The notes below the pieces were generated by a model. It did not search any database. It saw only the letters and a list, made by a program, of their open reading frames with translations, and had not been told where the DNA came from. Source: Saccharum officinarum (Eukaryota > Streptophyta > Magnoliopsida > Poales > Poaceae). From it: a stretch of DNA of 64,000 nt. A program made the position numbers and the translations under genes. Positions 11,239 to 21,794 of the stretch are shown piece by piece (within the stretch, counting starts at the first letter, position 1; each line of letters begins with the position of its first letter). The stretch is from positions 14,798,214 to 14,862,213 of the forward strand of contig CM036188.1 of NCBI GenBank assembly GCA_020631735.1, read 5' to 3'.

Positions 11239-11473
11239 TGTTGGAACCGGTGGTGACCACCGAGTTCACTGTCTTGGAGCTGGCTTGCAGCCGGCCCAGC
11301 TCGCTACCACGAGCCTGCGCTCCCACAGGTCCCAGGTCCACCGGAGCTGACAACATATAAGGCACATGGGCCTTACTCAACCCAAAAGACTAGCCTATAA
11401 GGTTGGACTGCCCCCCACCTTATATGTTGTGCTCCCCCACCATCGCTACATGATGTGCGACTAAACCCCAACA
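11239..11473 (-). repeat. 3' LTR of the TRIM element
   Basis: 235 bp, starting TGTTGG and ending CCAACA as read on the plus strand. It differs from its partner by a few substitutions and small indels, which points to an insertion that is not very recent. Confidence 0.88.
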
Positions 11474-11574
11474 ATCTCCCCCTTAGTCACACATCGTGGT
11501 GCCCCCACCATATGTGACGCTTGAGATTTTTTATCGAGTTTAGCTTTTTGTGACCATAGGATCACAATACCAAT

Positions 11575-11813
11575 TGTTGGAACCGGTGGTGACCACCGAG
11601 TTCACGGTCTTGGAGCTGGCTAGCTTGCAGCTGTCCCGGCTCACTACGACGAGCCTACGCTCCCACAGGTCCCAGGTCCACCAGAGCTGACAACATATAA
11701 GGCACATGGGCCTTACTCAATCCAAAAGACTAGCCTTATAGGTTGGACTGCCCCCCACCTTATATGTTGTGCTCCCCTACCATCACTACACGATGTGGTA
11801 CTAAACCCCAACA
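11575..11813 (-). repeat. 5' LTR of the TRIM element
   Basis: 239 bp with the same termini as the partner LTR. It contains a 4 bp CTAG duplication (GGCTAGCTTGCAG) that the partner lacks. Confidence 0.88.
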
Positions 11814-11880
11814 GTTTCTCACCAATCTCCCTGACAGAGTCTAGATTCGCCTAGTTCCTCTCTTCTCGTTCCAACCAGAT

Positions 11881-12165
11881 GTGGCAAAGTGCAGAAACAG
11901 AAATTCGTCACATAAAATCGAGAGAAATGGAGAGATCAAACTAGAAATCACATGTACAAAGGAGGTCTCTAGGAGGCTCGTGCAAACCCACCATGGACGT
12001 CATCAACGCTGGCGCCGGCGGCAGGGAGGACTAGGACAGGGTTGCCTGCTGCAGCGTCATCAATGGCAGCGACTTGGTGAAGTTGGTTTGCAAGGAAAGT
12101 CATGACGGCGCTGCTAGGGTTTCGATGGTTGAGTAGGTGGTCAAGCAAGGGAGCTGGATTGCCCT
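11881..12165 (-). pseudogene. 5' leader and first-exon-like segment near the F-box-like gene, module B
   Basis: The first part (to about 11,990) matches the leader of the F-box-like copy in module C (21,680-21,790). Further upstream the minus strand shows an AAACCCTAGC leader-like box, then an ATG at about 12,104 reading MTFLANQLHQVAAIDDA. A second copy of that stretch lies at 12,797-12,930. The protein is not recognised. It could be a first exon of the F-box-like gene or a different gene. Confidence 0.3.
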
Positions 12166-12796
12166 ATAGTAACTATGTAGAGATATGAAAGATATGAAAA
12201 GAACTAGATACCACACCACTTTGCCCTATATTGTTCCAATTTTATGAGATGTATCGAAAGATGGATTCAGAATAACACACTCTAATGTGGTCATGCATAT
12301 GAATAGAGTTGGAGTTGCTAGACGGTTTTAGCCTTGTACTGTGAAAAAACATATATCAGATAGAAAGACTAGAAAGCTACACTATTCATCAAGATTGTGT
12401 AATTGACACTAAACTTGCTGTGTACAGGCTTGCATATTGGGCTGCCTGTTGGGCTCACCTGTTCGCTACTGAATTAAAATAAAGGAGGCCTAGGCCCATC
12501 TACCCCCAGCTCCTCGGGTGTCAAACCCTTCAATTACAGCACGGCCTCATGGAAAGACGCCGCCATCCACTTCAATCTTCTCTAACACTGCTCGCAATGG
12601 CGCTCATCATACTAGTTGTGTCTTCGCTTCGGGGACCGGGGAGGGGGGTGTCATGGTTTTCTACTTTTCTCTCAGTTTTTTTTGGAAGAATCCAAGTTGA
12701 CTTTTGGTTCAAAACCAGTTGAAAAATTATGGGCAATTCTTCAGTGGTTTCATCCAGTAGAAACCGAAGTATAGCTATAAGCAAAGCCAGCACACT
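12166..12796. other. Spacer without recognised gene
   Basis: Moderately AT-rich DNA with a short C/T-rich stretch near 12,500-12,660. Nothing assignable on either strand. Confidence 0.4.
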
Positions 12797-12930
12797 GTAG
12801 AGGGTTGACTGCTGCAGCGTCATCAACGGCAGCAACTTGGTGAAGTTGGTTTGCATGGAAAGCCATGAGACGACGCTACCAGGGTTTGGAGGGTGAGTAG
12901 GTGGACGAGGAATGGAGCTGGATTGCCCAA
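12797..12930. repeat. Local direct repeat of the 12,035-12,165 segment
   Basis: The two stretches share CTGCTGCAGCGTCATCAA, CTTGGTGAAGTTGGTTTGCA and GAGCTGGATTGCCC boxes. About 630 bp of unrelated, partly AT-rich DNA separates them, so the pair marks a local duplication or an insertion between duplicated ends. Confidence 0.6.
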
Positions 12931-13129
12931 ACTGCATGACGAGTGGACGATGCAGGAGCTGTGGGAATATGTATGAGACACATTCTCATATGTAATGAAA
13001 CAATACTGAATTGTTTAAGTTTAAAATTAAGAATTCTAATTGTAAGAAAAGTGGCATGAATGAAAGTGATGCGTTAGGTATTGTACAACCCATACATGTA
13101 AACAGAACATATGGCTGTAACCCCCTCTA

Positions 13130-14119
13130 CCCCTGCCTTTCCCTGAATCTAATTCCGGTGAGCCACACATACAATTTGTTTGCTGGTTCTCAACTGTGGC
13201 TGCTGACAACCGTACCTTGCTTCCACTAGTTCTGCTAGTTGCCCCCACTTCTAACCCACTAGCCATCACTTCTCTAACATGGTGATTACCTCCATGCTCA
13301 GCCCAATGCCGTCTCTAGCCATCCTTCTAAAAACATAAGCTTCAGGATAAGGCCATCCAAAATGCCCTAGTGATAAGGTCAAACACTTGTGACATTCAAA
13401 GAATTTAGGTCTGCTTAGATCAGGAATACAACTAAAAAAAGTGCCCTTAAGAATGGTTGGTGACGGAGATTAACTTATGTGCAGACTGATTATTGCCAAT
13501 GGAAACAAAATAGAAACTATTTCAAGATGGGACATACGATTTGGAAGTCAAGCTGATGCATCTTGGATGTACTGAGTTCTCACCTATGTTGTTTCCCTCT
13601 AGATTGAAATCCCACCTTGATCCTTGTAGATCTATTTCTTCCAATGAAAAAGATATGGGGAGTAAAAGAAGAAAATGGGGAATGGGGAAAAGGTGTGAAT
13701 ACTCTATGGAAGGAGGGGTATTTTTTGTATGAGGGGGGTGGAAACCTAGACATGTGTGGGCTCTTGTTGGACTTGTATTGGAGAAGGATGATCAACAAAA
13801 TATTTAAGAGTATATTTTAATTAAAACCTTATTCTGTGTACAGTTATATAGTTCAGGGAAAAGGAAATAGTCTCACAGTTATACAGTAACCTCAATAATT
13901 TAGTTTGGTGTAATGTCCTCCAAGTCATGATACGCATTGGATAAGGGTAGAAGTGCAATATATGTCCCTCACAAAATAAGTTAGGCAGCACTACAAAGTG
14001 TATGTGTGCTTTCCAGCCGGTAAAAGAAGCTTTGCAGATAATTGTTTTTTTTCATATTCATGGTTCATTTACTATTGTTTATTACTCTAATTGTTCTACT
14101 GTTTTTTTTGTCATGTAGG
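13130..14119 (+). repeat. 5' leader of PMD module C
   Basis: Collinear with 29,250-30,448 of the later copy. Shared landmarks include GTGAGCCAC, GCCATCACTTC, the GTGATAAGG...AACACTTGTGACATTCAAAGAAT block and the GGGGAATGGGGAAAAGGTGTGAA block. The later copy has about 200 extra bases (29,667-29,875). No gene was recognised. Confidence 0.55.
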
Positions 14120-15468
14120 ATGGTGCACCACAGGTACCCACTGCTTAAATTGTTCTAAGACAACAAGCACTGGACCCAATTGTTGACAGATGTGGATCTA
14201 CATCCACAGTTTGGACCGACACTCCACATTTCATGCCGGTGGGACGAGAGGTATGTGTCGTACATATGGTGTCCTGTACATAGAACCTGTCAGTTTTCTC
14301 AAGCTAGCCTAGGTTGTCAACAATGGCCTACCTGACATGGATGGGCTTCTTATCACCGTTACGATCGATAGATAGTGTCCTTAGACCCAAAGCTTCCACC
14401 TCCCCTATGGCGAGATGACTATCATATGGTACAGGACATGACCCTTTTGTTTGGGGCTTCCTTCGGAGGGGGCACAACCATGAGGATCTTGGACCATGAT
14501 GGTTGGATGAACATGGTGGAGTAGGTGGTGGATGTCAAGCTCCCAGACACGGCTGACGCAGTGAGGTCCATGTAGCTAACTTTGTAACTATTTGGTAATC
14601 AGCATGTTAGGTGCACCACTAAATAAATGGTTAGTACTTCCATGTCATTGAAATTGCAGAAAATCACCGAAGTTCCCGCTGGTTGGATCACAACAAACTT
14701 CAACACCTGCCCACTAGGAGCCCCTAAAGAGGTAGTAGAGAGGTATGCCAGAGTGTGGTTGTGGCATTGTATTAATGCATGTGGCAACAACATTGGCTAG
14801 TCTATTCTACCGATCCTCAGCCAGCACTAGGACAACATTCACCTCTACAGTTGGGGTCCTGCCGTTCTTGCCTGGCTCCATCGGCAGCTTTGTGAGACAT
14901 GCTAGTGGACCACGAGGAACTCTAGTCTTGGAGGTTACATCTACCTACTGCAGATCTGGCGTTGGGAGCGTTGGCCCATTAGCAGGCCGGCAGTTGGGGA
15001 ACTACATATACTTATACTTGTAAGGGCCTGTTTGGTTGAGATTCACTAGCTCTAGATTCACCAAAAAGAGCTCCATTCCACTGAAAATTTCCCAAATGCT
15101 CTACATCCACTAAATTCAGATTCACCAAAATAGTGGATCTGGTGCCAGATTCACCATTTTAGTGGAGCTCCTTAGGGGGTGCTCCACAAAAGGGTGTTTC
15201 ATACCTCCTCGTGGAGTTGGGTCAAAATTACCCACTATTACCACTGTTTACACACCCTCATATTCTAGTATCGGTTCTTTCTATTTCTCTTCATCTTCCC
15301 CACTCGTCGAATGGGAAAAAAGTGCACGCGCATTATCTTCCATTGCAGGTAGGAGGTCATGCCACGCACCTTGTCCATCCATTCTTCCACTTCGGCGAGC
15401 CTCCCAAGGCCAGATCTGGTAGATCCAGTCCTCCTCAATCTCCACCACCCCTCCTTCTTACATAGCCA

Positions 15469-15790
15469 TGGGGAAATGTGGCTTTCGTGTCAACTTTGTA
15501 CTACAGCCACCGAAGCTCCACCTCCCTGCGGCACGAGCGGCGTCAAGCAGTCTCGGGCCATCCTCACAAACCCCTTGGATGGCGACACGACTGGGCACGC
15601 GGCCACCCAGGCTGGTGGGGCAGCTGCCCGGGGCGCCCTGGCCAGCACCCATCCCACCCCAGTTGGCGCCCAGGCCGCTGTATGTAGCCGGGCTCCATCC
15701 TGCCATGGCTGGCTCCTAGTCCACCTTTCCCGACAAGCAGGCCTTCAAGTTATATCAAAGGAGCGTGTATCATTTTCAATCCTTGTGTAG
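15469..15790 (+). pseudogene. Exon-like captured segment inside the TIR element
   Basis: A C/T-rich leader leads to an ATG in strong context (GCCATGGGGAAA at 15,468), followed by CpG- and GC-rich sequence encoding Ala/Pro/Gln-rich frames that differ between copies. It ends in a frame reading like AFKLYQ...YHFQS(L/M)CRN. Similar stretches occur near 1,541-1,870, 5,243-5,550, 7,780-8,090 and 31,059-31,360. The GC content contrasts with the AT-rich surroundings. I cannot name the parent gene. Confidence 0.4.
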
Positions 15791-15925
15791 AAACAGTGAT
15801 AGATTCCTAAAGTAACATCAATATATCCTAAAGAAATATGAGAATAGTTGGAACATGATGGAAGTTGCCAATCCAATTAGCTCTGTAGAAGGATGTCAAA
15901 CCATGAAACATAAAGAGGAAGAAAC

Positions 15926-16532
15926 CACAAGTAGAGAGAAGACATTCGGTTCATCACATTAGCCTCGGCTAGAATTGGACCAGGGACTAATGTGAGCATT
16001 TGTCCCGGGTCCAAGTTTGTTGGGCGTGAGAGGACCTTTAGTCCTGGTTGCTAACACCTACCCGAACTAAAAGGTCTACATTAGTCCTGGTTGGTGTTAC
16101 CAACCCGGACTAAAGAGCCTTGACCCTTTAGTCCCGATTCATGACACCAACCCAGACTAAAAGTAGACCCTTTAGTCCCCGTTGGTGTTATCAACCTGGA
16201 CTAAAGGTCCTTTTAGTCCCAGTTGGTGTTATGAACCCAGACTAAAAGTCCCCCGACAGGTTAGTTCAAAAGGAAAGCACCTCCATCCAAAGTCACATGT
16301 GCTATGTAGGTGGCTTGGAAAGGTACCAACGCGCGAGGTCTTGGGTTCGAATCTCACGCAAGGCACAGAGGTGGGAGGCATTATTTTTTTATTCTCGGAG
16401 GACCTTTAGTCTGGATTCAAGGCAACCGGGACTAAAGTGTCATGCCTTTAGTCCCAGATTCGTAGTCCCGATTGGGAAACTGGGACTAAAGCCTGTTACC
16501 TACCGGGACTAAAGTCCATGTGTCTGCTAGTG
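15926..16532. mobile_element. Non-autonomous CACTA element (TTTAGTCCC-repeat type)
   Basis: The right terminus, inverted, reads CACTAGCAGACACATGG and the left reads CACAAGTAGAGAGAAG. Many copies of CCTTTAGTCCCGG and its complement fill the interior as subterminal repeats. The 3 bp target duplication AAC (15,923-15,925 and 16,533-16,535) is confirmed by the empty site in the sister copies, which read GAAGAAACTGAAAG at about 1,990 and 5,690. No coding capacity. Confidence 0.9.
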
Positions 16533-18437
16533 AACTGAAAGATGTCATACTTCTACGCAACAAATGCCAGGAAAGAAACATCATCTTATGTAAATTATTA
16601 ACTTGAGTGCCCCTACAATCCTCTGTCTGATAGTAGTCATTGTAGGAACTGGATGACATATGCCGTGAGAGCAACTGGATTCTTCCAAGATACAGAGTAC
16701 TTCCTTCAGTTACCTGTGGTATCTGGTTGATAATCACTGATTTTTTAAGTTCCTGCATGTCGTAGCGTGGAGTCCTTGGACCATATAGGCATCAGAATAA
16801 TGCAGTCAGATTTAGGCTTCACAAATTGCTATTCCTGCATTTTTTGGTTGTGAAAATAAAAATATGCCTATCTATCTATCTATTTGAACCTACTAATTCT
16901 AGTTAGATAGTGTTTGCTGCACAAGACACAACATTCTGTTAGTGTGCTAGGAGAGGTTCTTTGGTCTTTAAGCTATGGACTTTAGACAGTAGTGGTCACC
17001 ATGCCGTTGTTAGGAGTCCAAACTCCAATGTCCAAACTCGAATGACCTTCTCCTCAAATGAAAGCATGTTACACAGCTGTGGCTGCATCTGAATATGGAA
17101 GACTAGTCTTCATTTAACCTATATTCCCACAAAAACCTCAATTTCGTGGATCTGGAGTTGCTGTGTAGCCAAACAGTTCTCTGGTATATCCATGGTCAAG
17201 CTGATCCATGGTGAATCTCACATCTGGATTCACTTTTTTCGGTGGTAAATCTCTACCAAACAGGCCCTATATTTCGAAACTGGGACAACATAAAAAATGG
17301 GCACTACATAAACTCCTATTTTGCAGCATTGGCCGCACCAAGACACTAACACCATTACGCCTGTATATTTGGAAGGACACCAAGCTGGTTGGGGAACCCA
17401 GACATGTGCTATTGGTTGTACATCGATCTCCTAGATGTGATCTTGCAGCACCAGGTCGGAACATCTCATGTGGCATCGAGTTTTGTTCATTAAATGCAAA
17501 TGAACTAACTTCTGAATATATATAGGTTGTGTGGGGGCATTCAGCATGGGATGTGTGGGAGGAATACAGCTTGAGTGACATTACCGAGCATGGCAACAGG
17601 CTCTGGAGGTGCTACATGCCAGTGGTCGTCTTCCACATCGTTGAGGCACACCTGCCATGTAGAGTGCATATGCAATGTGGCAATAAGCAGCAATCTTATC
17701 CTCCTATTGAGTTTTCAGCTTGCCAAGCTTAGCATAACTGTGTGAAATTACATATTTGTTTGTTAAAAACATCTTTGTTTGGTAAATTACAACACTTGGT
17801 AATAAGTGTCATTGTTTGACGCCATGTAGGTATGATCAGAGGAGGCTCTACGCTAAGAAGGATCGGCGCATGACCCCCACTCAGCCTCTTCAGCTTTAGG
17901 AAGACAGGAAGCATAGGGATCAAGGAGATGGGGCAGCACACAATCAAATTGGTTTATCGATACCTTGTTTGGCCGCTCCACTCCTCTATGAGGATCTACA
18001 TCAAGCCACCATACACGGACAAGAAAGTCGAGGATTCCTCCGATGATGGTGATGACATTGTAGATGTCTACGATGACATGACAAGGCGGGGATGCAGCCA
18101 TAGTGAGACCCTATATAGAGCTACATGGTCAACTTTTAGCAGGAAAGCTCCAGCTCAGAGGATTAAGGATCAGACACATCGTGGAGTCAGCACGAGATTG
18201 GGTTGTCCCATATACGGGGCACACCACAATGTCTCACTCAATCACAAGGAGACACAGAGATGGTACTATTCGAACTTAAGTAACCCTCTCGGTGCTAACC
18301 ATGGTACTGCTTTGCTTTACATTTTACATCTATTTGATTGCAGGGCCCAGGAAAAACCCGACAATACTGTCTCCATACTCGCCAGCATACTCGACAGCAC
18401 GACCACACAGACATGGGGCACACTCCCAACGTAATGC

Positions 18438-19504
18438 CGACAGAGGAAAGAAGCTAAGGCTGAGGCATCTACAGACTCAGTACACCCGTAGGAACTAATG
18501 GGGAATAGTCATGATGTGTAATATATACACTCTCATTGAGTGAACACTGCACAGACTCTGATGTTAAATGCCAGGACATGGCATGGTATGTAATATACAC
18601 TAAATGTTGTCGAATTTTTGTTTAAAATGTTTTTGTTAGTTGCTCCAGATGAAAGAAGTTTACTTGTCATTGTTTAATTGGTTGTCCCATTGGTGCATTT
18701 GTTAATTGTTTTCGTCTTTTAATTGGTTCTCCCATTGGGGCTACAAATGAAAGAAATTCCATTCTCTATGTACAAGTATAGATATGTCAATCTGACAGCA
18801 AAATTTTGAATTTTTTAAGCATTACTAGCAGAGTGTTAAACTAACACATGCACATCGAAATGGCATGTTGTTTCTCAAATTTGTATACATATGGAAGATA
18901 ATCCACCAAAGACACAGCAAAACTATGTACAGAATGGTGCAATCATGCCTGTTACTGCTTGTGGCAGAGGACGGAATAAAATTAAGGTATGGCAAAGCTG
19001 ATCATATCATCAACATCATGCGGTGTGTTGAATCCGTGCGCTCGTATAAATACGTGTACCATAATATTATCAGTAACTCTTGACTACTATTTGGATTTCT
19101 CAAATGAAAAAAACCAGTCTTAGTAAATTTGTTGAGAAAATATTTTCTACGAAAATTACTATCATTTTCATGCATACAACAGTAGTGAGTTATATACTTT
19201 ATATATTCAACAGTAATACACCATCGTCCAAAATGTCATAGGTTCACAAATGGACCGAGTGAATCCTCAAAATTGATGTTTGCTTTTTTTAGGGAACATA
19301 TGATCGGTGCTTTTTCAATCTCTTTTTTGAAATTTATTTATGTTCCACACACATTATTAAATGCTGTTGTGGATATATCAGCAAAGGTTAATGTATTATG
19401 TATCGACGCTAAACTTCTTTACTGTAAGAGCCATTCTTACTGAAGCTTTAGTTTAGGGAAACAAATGATATTTATATCAAGAAAATAAGGATGGAAATTG
19501 GTAA
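18438..19504. other. AT-rich spacer between PMD and RING, module C
   Basis: No conserved ORF, RNA gene or transposon end was recognised. A 20 bp phrase (GGTT(G/C)TCCCATTGG) is repeated at about 18,680 and 18,724. Confidence 0.4.
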
Positions 19505-20123
19505 CTAAGAAGCTGCAGCACTTTGTTCTAATGTACGCAGTGTACATGCACTGTTAGAGGAGCCAGCACCTGTATTGGACGGACTAGGAGGGGACACAGC
19601 GTAACATGCACTGCTAGGATTGGGAGGCCTCTCACTACACCCTAGTTTTGTATCAACTGCCTTCTTGTGTCCACCATTTGTTGCCTCCGGCCTGGTGGGT
19701 GGCAAGTCAGGGTTGGTGGTGGAATCACCTTCTTCACCACCTCTTCCATATATCAGAGTGACGTTCGCTTCCATCAGTACCTCGACCTTGCAGACAGGCC
19801 ACTCAGAGAAGGGTGACTGTGCATGGAGCCACTGGAGCAAGCATGGCCAGCAGAAGAGGTGGCCACATGGTGTAACCATGGGCTGTTTAGCCAGGTCAGG
19901 ACTGATATTACACTCAAAGCTGGAGTTGCAGTCACAGGAGCCATCCTTCTTAGTAGAACAGCTTCCACACACATTGTTGTTGTCGCCATTTGGATTTTGC
20001 CCCCACGCTGCTTATTCAAAAGAGCTATGAGTGTGTTGGCTTGCCCGGACAAGACTACCCGCATCCGTGCTAGATGCCCCTTGTCTGTGGTCGGCCGCCT
20101 CCGGCGAGGACCAGATTTATACC
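19505..20123 (-). pseudogene. RING-HC finger (RMA-like) pseudogene, module C
   Basis: The minus-strand frame ending at 19,505 aligns with RING copy 1 along its length. It carries [19 protein letters not shown] intact. Two zinc ligands are lost: the second cysteine of CNIC has become Ser (ECNISPD), and the CPxC cysteine has become Trp (SEWPVCK). A TAA replaces CAA upstream (SSFE stop AAWGQNP). The C-terminal tail (SNTGAGSSNSACTLRTLEQS) is present and shows no membrane segment. The copy could not fold a normal RING and is truncated. It lies on the minus strand between the PMD and F-box-like pseudogenes. Confidence 0.75.
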
Positions 20124-20571
20124 TAGGAGGAGGGTCCTGCAACCTCCTCCTCTCCATGGCCATCGGTGCGTCCACGGCATCGGCACCTTCCTGATCTGTG
20201 CCTGGTCCCAGCTATCTCTGGGCATCGTCAAACATAGGACTAGAAGGTGGGTCCGGCAACAGCGCGGCCATGGTGGGGGTGGGCACGTACATGGCATCGG
20301 CACCTTCTTGATCTGTGTCTTGTCATGGCTTCTTGCTTGGGATTGGGTGCTGGCGAACGATACGGAAGCACTCTGGGGAGAATTTGTCAGACGTGTCAGA
20401 GTTGGAATCCAAGGCAGGCAGCACCGCAGCTAGTGACAGTGAGAGCAAGAGAGAAATGGATCGGACATCGGAGAGCAAGAGCGAGAGAGAAGTGGCAAAT
20501 CTGTAGAATACACACACATTTGTAATAGAAGTAACGCAAATACCAAGCTCAACACTAATAGGACATTCAAA
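20124..20571. other. Upstream region of RING copy 2
   Basis: Contains two near-copies of a GGCATCGGCACCTTC(T/C)TGATCTGTG phrase about 115 bp apart (20,181 and 20,296), so a local tandem duplication. A TATAAAT string on the minus strand near 20,122 could be a core promoter for the RING gene, but this is weak. Confidence 0.35.
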
Positions 20572-20576
20572 ACACA

Positions 20577-20647
<71 letters not shown>

Positions 20648-20649
20648 AC
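20572..20649. repeat. (CA)n microsatellite, module C (longest)
   Basis: About 60 bp of pure CA at the module-specific position, with imperfect ends. Confidence 0.92.
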
Positions 20650-20913
20650 TACCTTGGGGTTGGCTGCTCACTTTCATTTTTTGCACGTTGTTTCCATTGA
20701 TTATTGCTCCGGTAACCTTATTCCATCTGGCTTCTTGTGATGAATTTTCCACTAATAATATTAGGCTTGATAATTGTATTAGGCTTGATAACTGTCGGAT
20801 TGCCAGGAGCAGCTAGGGCGCAAAGAATAATTTTTCTATCTCCTCATAGATCAACTAGGTCTTTAACATGAATGGAACATTTTTCAATCTCATTGCCTTC
20901 TATTGAACACTGC

Positions 20914-20990
20914 CCCTCTCCCACTCCCACTCCCACTCCCACTCCCACTCCCACTCCCACTCCCATTCCCTTTCCCACCACTCCCATTCC
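20914..20990. repeat. (CCCACT)n minisatellite, module C
   Basis: Eight or so CCCACT units and degenerate neighbours. On the minus strand it would encode repeated Gly-Val. It lies at the 3' side of the F-box-like pseudogene. Confidence 0.85.
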
Positions 20991-20999
20991 CACCGGATA

Positions 21000-21675
21000 T
21001 GGTTTATCCTCTTGATGCACGCCACCATCCTCCACTCACACATCGCCAGCATCGACGGTTCCCCAGTGGCCATCACTAGGCATGGTGCACAGAATCATGG
21101 TGTTATGCCTGGGCGGCGAGAGTTGCGAGATCACGAGGAGCACCATGTTGGGGACAATAATGGGATCTCCATCTGGCACATTCCTCCTGTCGGCGACGAT
21201 CCCGGCAACAGTGAGCTCTGACTCTCCCTCCAGGCTCTAGAGAAACTTACGAGGATGGTAGTGGTAGTGGTTAGGGGGTTGAAGAGGCGCACCGTTTCGG
21301 TGCGCTCACAGTAGAAAACTTGAGCCCCTTAGCATCGGTGAGGAAATCATCATACTCCTCGAATGACATTTGCTCGATCCAGAGCGTGGCGCCTGTGCAC
21401 ACATTCACGAAGTGGTGGCAATGGGGTGCTGCTAGGTTTGCAGGTGCCTCGTCGTCATCGTTCTTGTGGTTGTCAAGCATCTCCCACTTCTTGGGAAAGA
21501 AACATGGTTCCCAGGTTAGACAATCAGTGGTCAAGCTTCTCCACGGCTCGTAGACCGCTCTGAAACAGATGTACTCCGTCGCATCGATGGCGAGCAACTT
21601 CTCATAGATCTCCTTGATAGTGTCCTATACTAGATTCGCCCAGATCCTCTGCTCTGGTCCAACCTCATGTGGCAT
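21000..21675 (-). pseudogene. F-box/DUF295-like pseudogene, module C
   Basis: The start ATG at 21,675 (MPHEVGPEQRIWANLV) is followed at once by an F-box-like helix pattern (TIKEIYEKLL, then ATEYICFRAVYEPWRSLTT). Then come CFFPKKWEML, an acidic NDDDEAP linker and NVCTGATLWIEQMSFEEYDD. The order matches grass DUF295-type F-box proteins, which bind SKP1 through the F-box. A TAG replaces CAG at WANLV-stop-D, and a 1-base loss after LTDAKG shifts the frame relative to copy A. Both are inactivating. The upstream leader (21,676-21,790) matches module B. Confidence 0.6.
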
Positions 21676-21794
21676 CGTGCAGAAACAGAAATTCATCTGA
21701 TAAAATCGAGAGAAACGTAGAGATCGAACCAGAAATCACATGTACGAAGGAGGTGTCTGGGAGACTCGTGGAGACCCGCCATGGACGTTGATGA

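Larger units (their letters stand above)
11239..11813 (-). mobile_element. TRIM-type (internally deleted, Copia-like) LTR retroelement
   Basis: Two near-identical LTRs (11,239-11,473 and 11,575-11,813) read TGTTGGAACC...CCCCAACA and enclose only 101 bp. On the minus strand the internal start next to the LTR is ATTGGTATTGTGATCC, which shares TGGTAT with the usual initiator-methionine tRNA primer-binding site. The other internal end is CTAAGGGGGAGAT, a purine-rich tract directly before TGTTGGGG as in Copia elements. The element is therefore oriented minus. Flanks GTTTTC and GTTTC look like a 5 bp target duplication with one extra T. The paralogous sites at about 5,112 and 21,596 are empty. No coding capacity. 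Confidence 0.88.
11203..11880 (-). pseudogene. F-box/DUF295-like pseudogene remnant, module B, split by a TRIM element
   Basis: On the minus strand, 11,880-11,814 and 11,238-11,203 together give the F-box start seen in the other modules (AREIGEK-like, then LTIDVTEYIYLRV). The 575 bp LTR element lies in the middle. The downstream DUF295-like part found in modules A and C is deleted, because the sequence runs directly into the hexamer tract. Dead gene. Family call by comparison with the two other copies. Confidence 0.5.
15024..17267. mobile_element. TIR DNA element, complete copy (PIF/Harbinger-like or unclassified)
   Basis: Both termini are present: GGGCCTGTTTGGTTGAGATTCA on the left and, inverted, GGGCCTGTTTGGTAGAGATTTA on the right, 20 of 22 identical. 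Flanks are TAA (left) and TAT (right). Copy C has TAT at the left, so a short TA-containing target duplication is possible. The terminal sequence resembles Tourist/Harbinger-type elements, but the class is inferred. Net length is about 1.6 kb after removing the nested CACTA piece. The interior carries gene-like stretches shared by all copies, which suggests transduplicated host sequence. No transposase was recognised. Confidence 0.65.
14120..18437 (+). pseudogene. PMD (MAIN-like) pseudogene, module C, most complete copy
   Basis: The 5' piece (14,120-14,575) reads, across frames, WDERYVSYI, NNGLPDMDGLLITV and SFHLPYGEMTI, the last being the diagnostic PMD motif. The middle piece (14,700-15,020) gives WLWHCINA, HLYSWGPAVLAWLHRQLCETC and LLQIWRWERWPISRP. 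The 3' piece (17,268-17,730) gives WDVWEEYSLSDITEHGNRLW and VVVFHIVEAHLPCRVHMQ. A C-terminal exon (17,830-18,437) contains an acidic DDGDDIVDVYDDMTRRG segment. A PMD protein of about 500-600 residues is implied. At least four frameshifts or stops and a 2.2 kb nested element make this copy non-functional. Confidence 0.75.

Noticed and set aside
16297..16400. A tRNA-like B-box (GGTTCGAATCTC) inside the small CACTA element, possible tRNA or SINE
   Set aside because: No cloverleaf could be formed. The segment appears to be part of the CACTA interior.
20323..20649. Cys/Val-rich ORFs over the (CA)n tracts
   Set aside because: They are simple translations of a dinucleotide repeat in several frames and are not genes.
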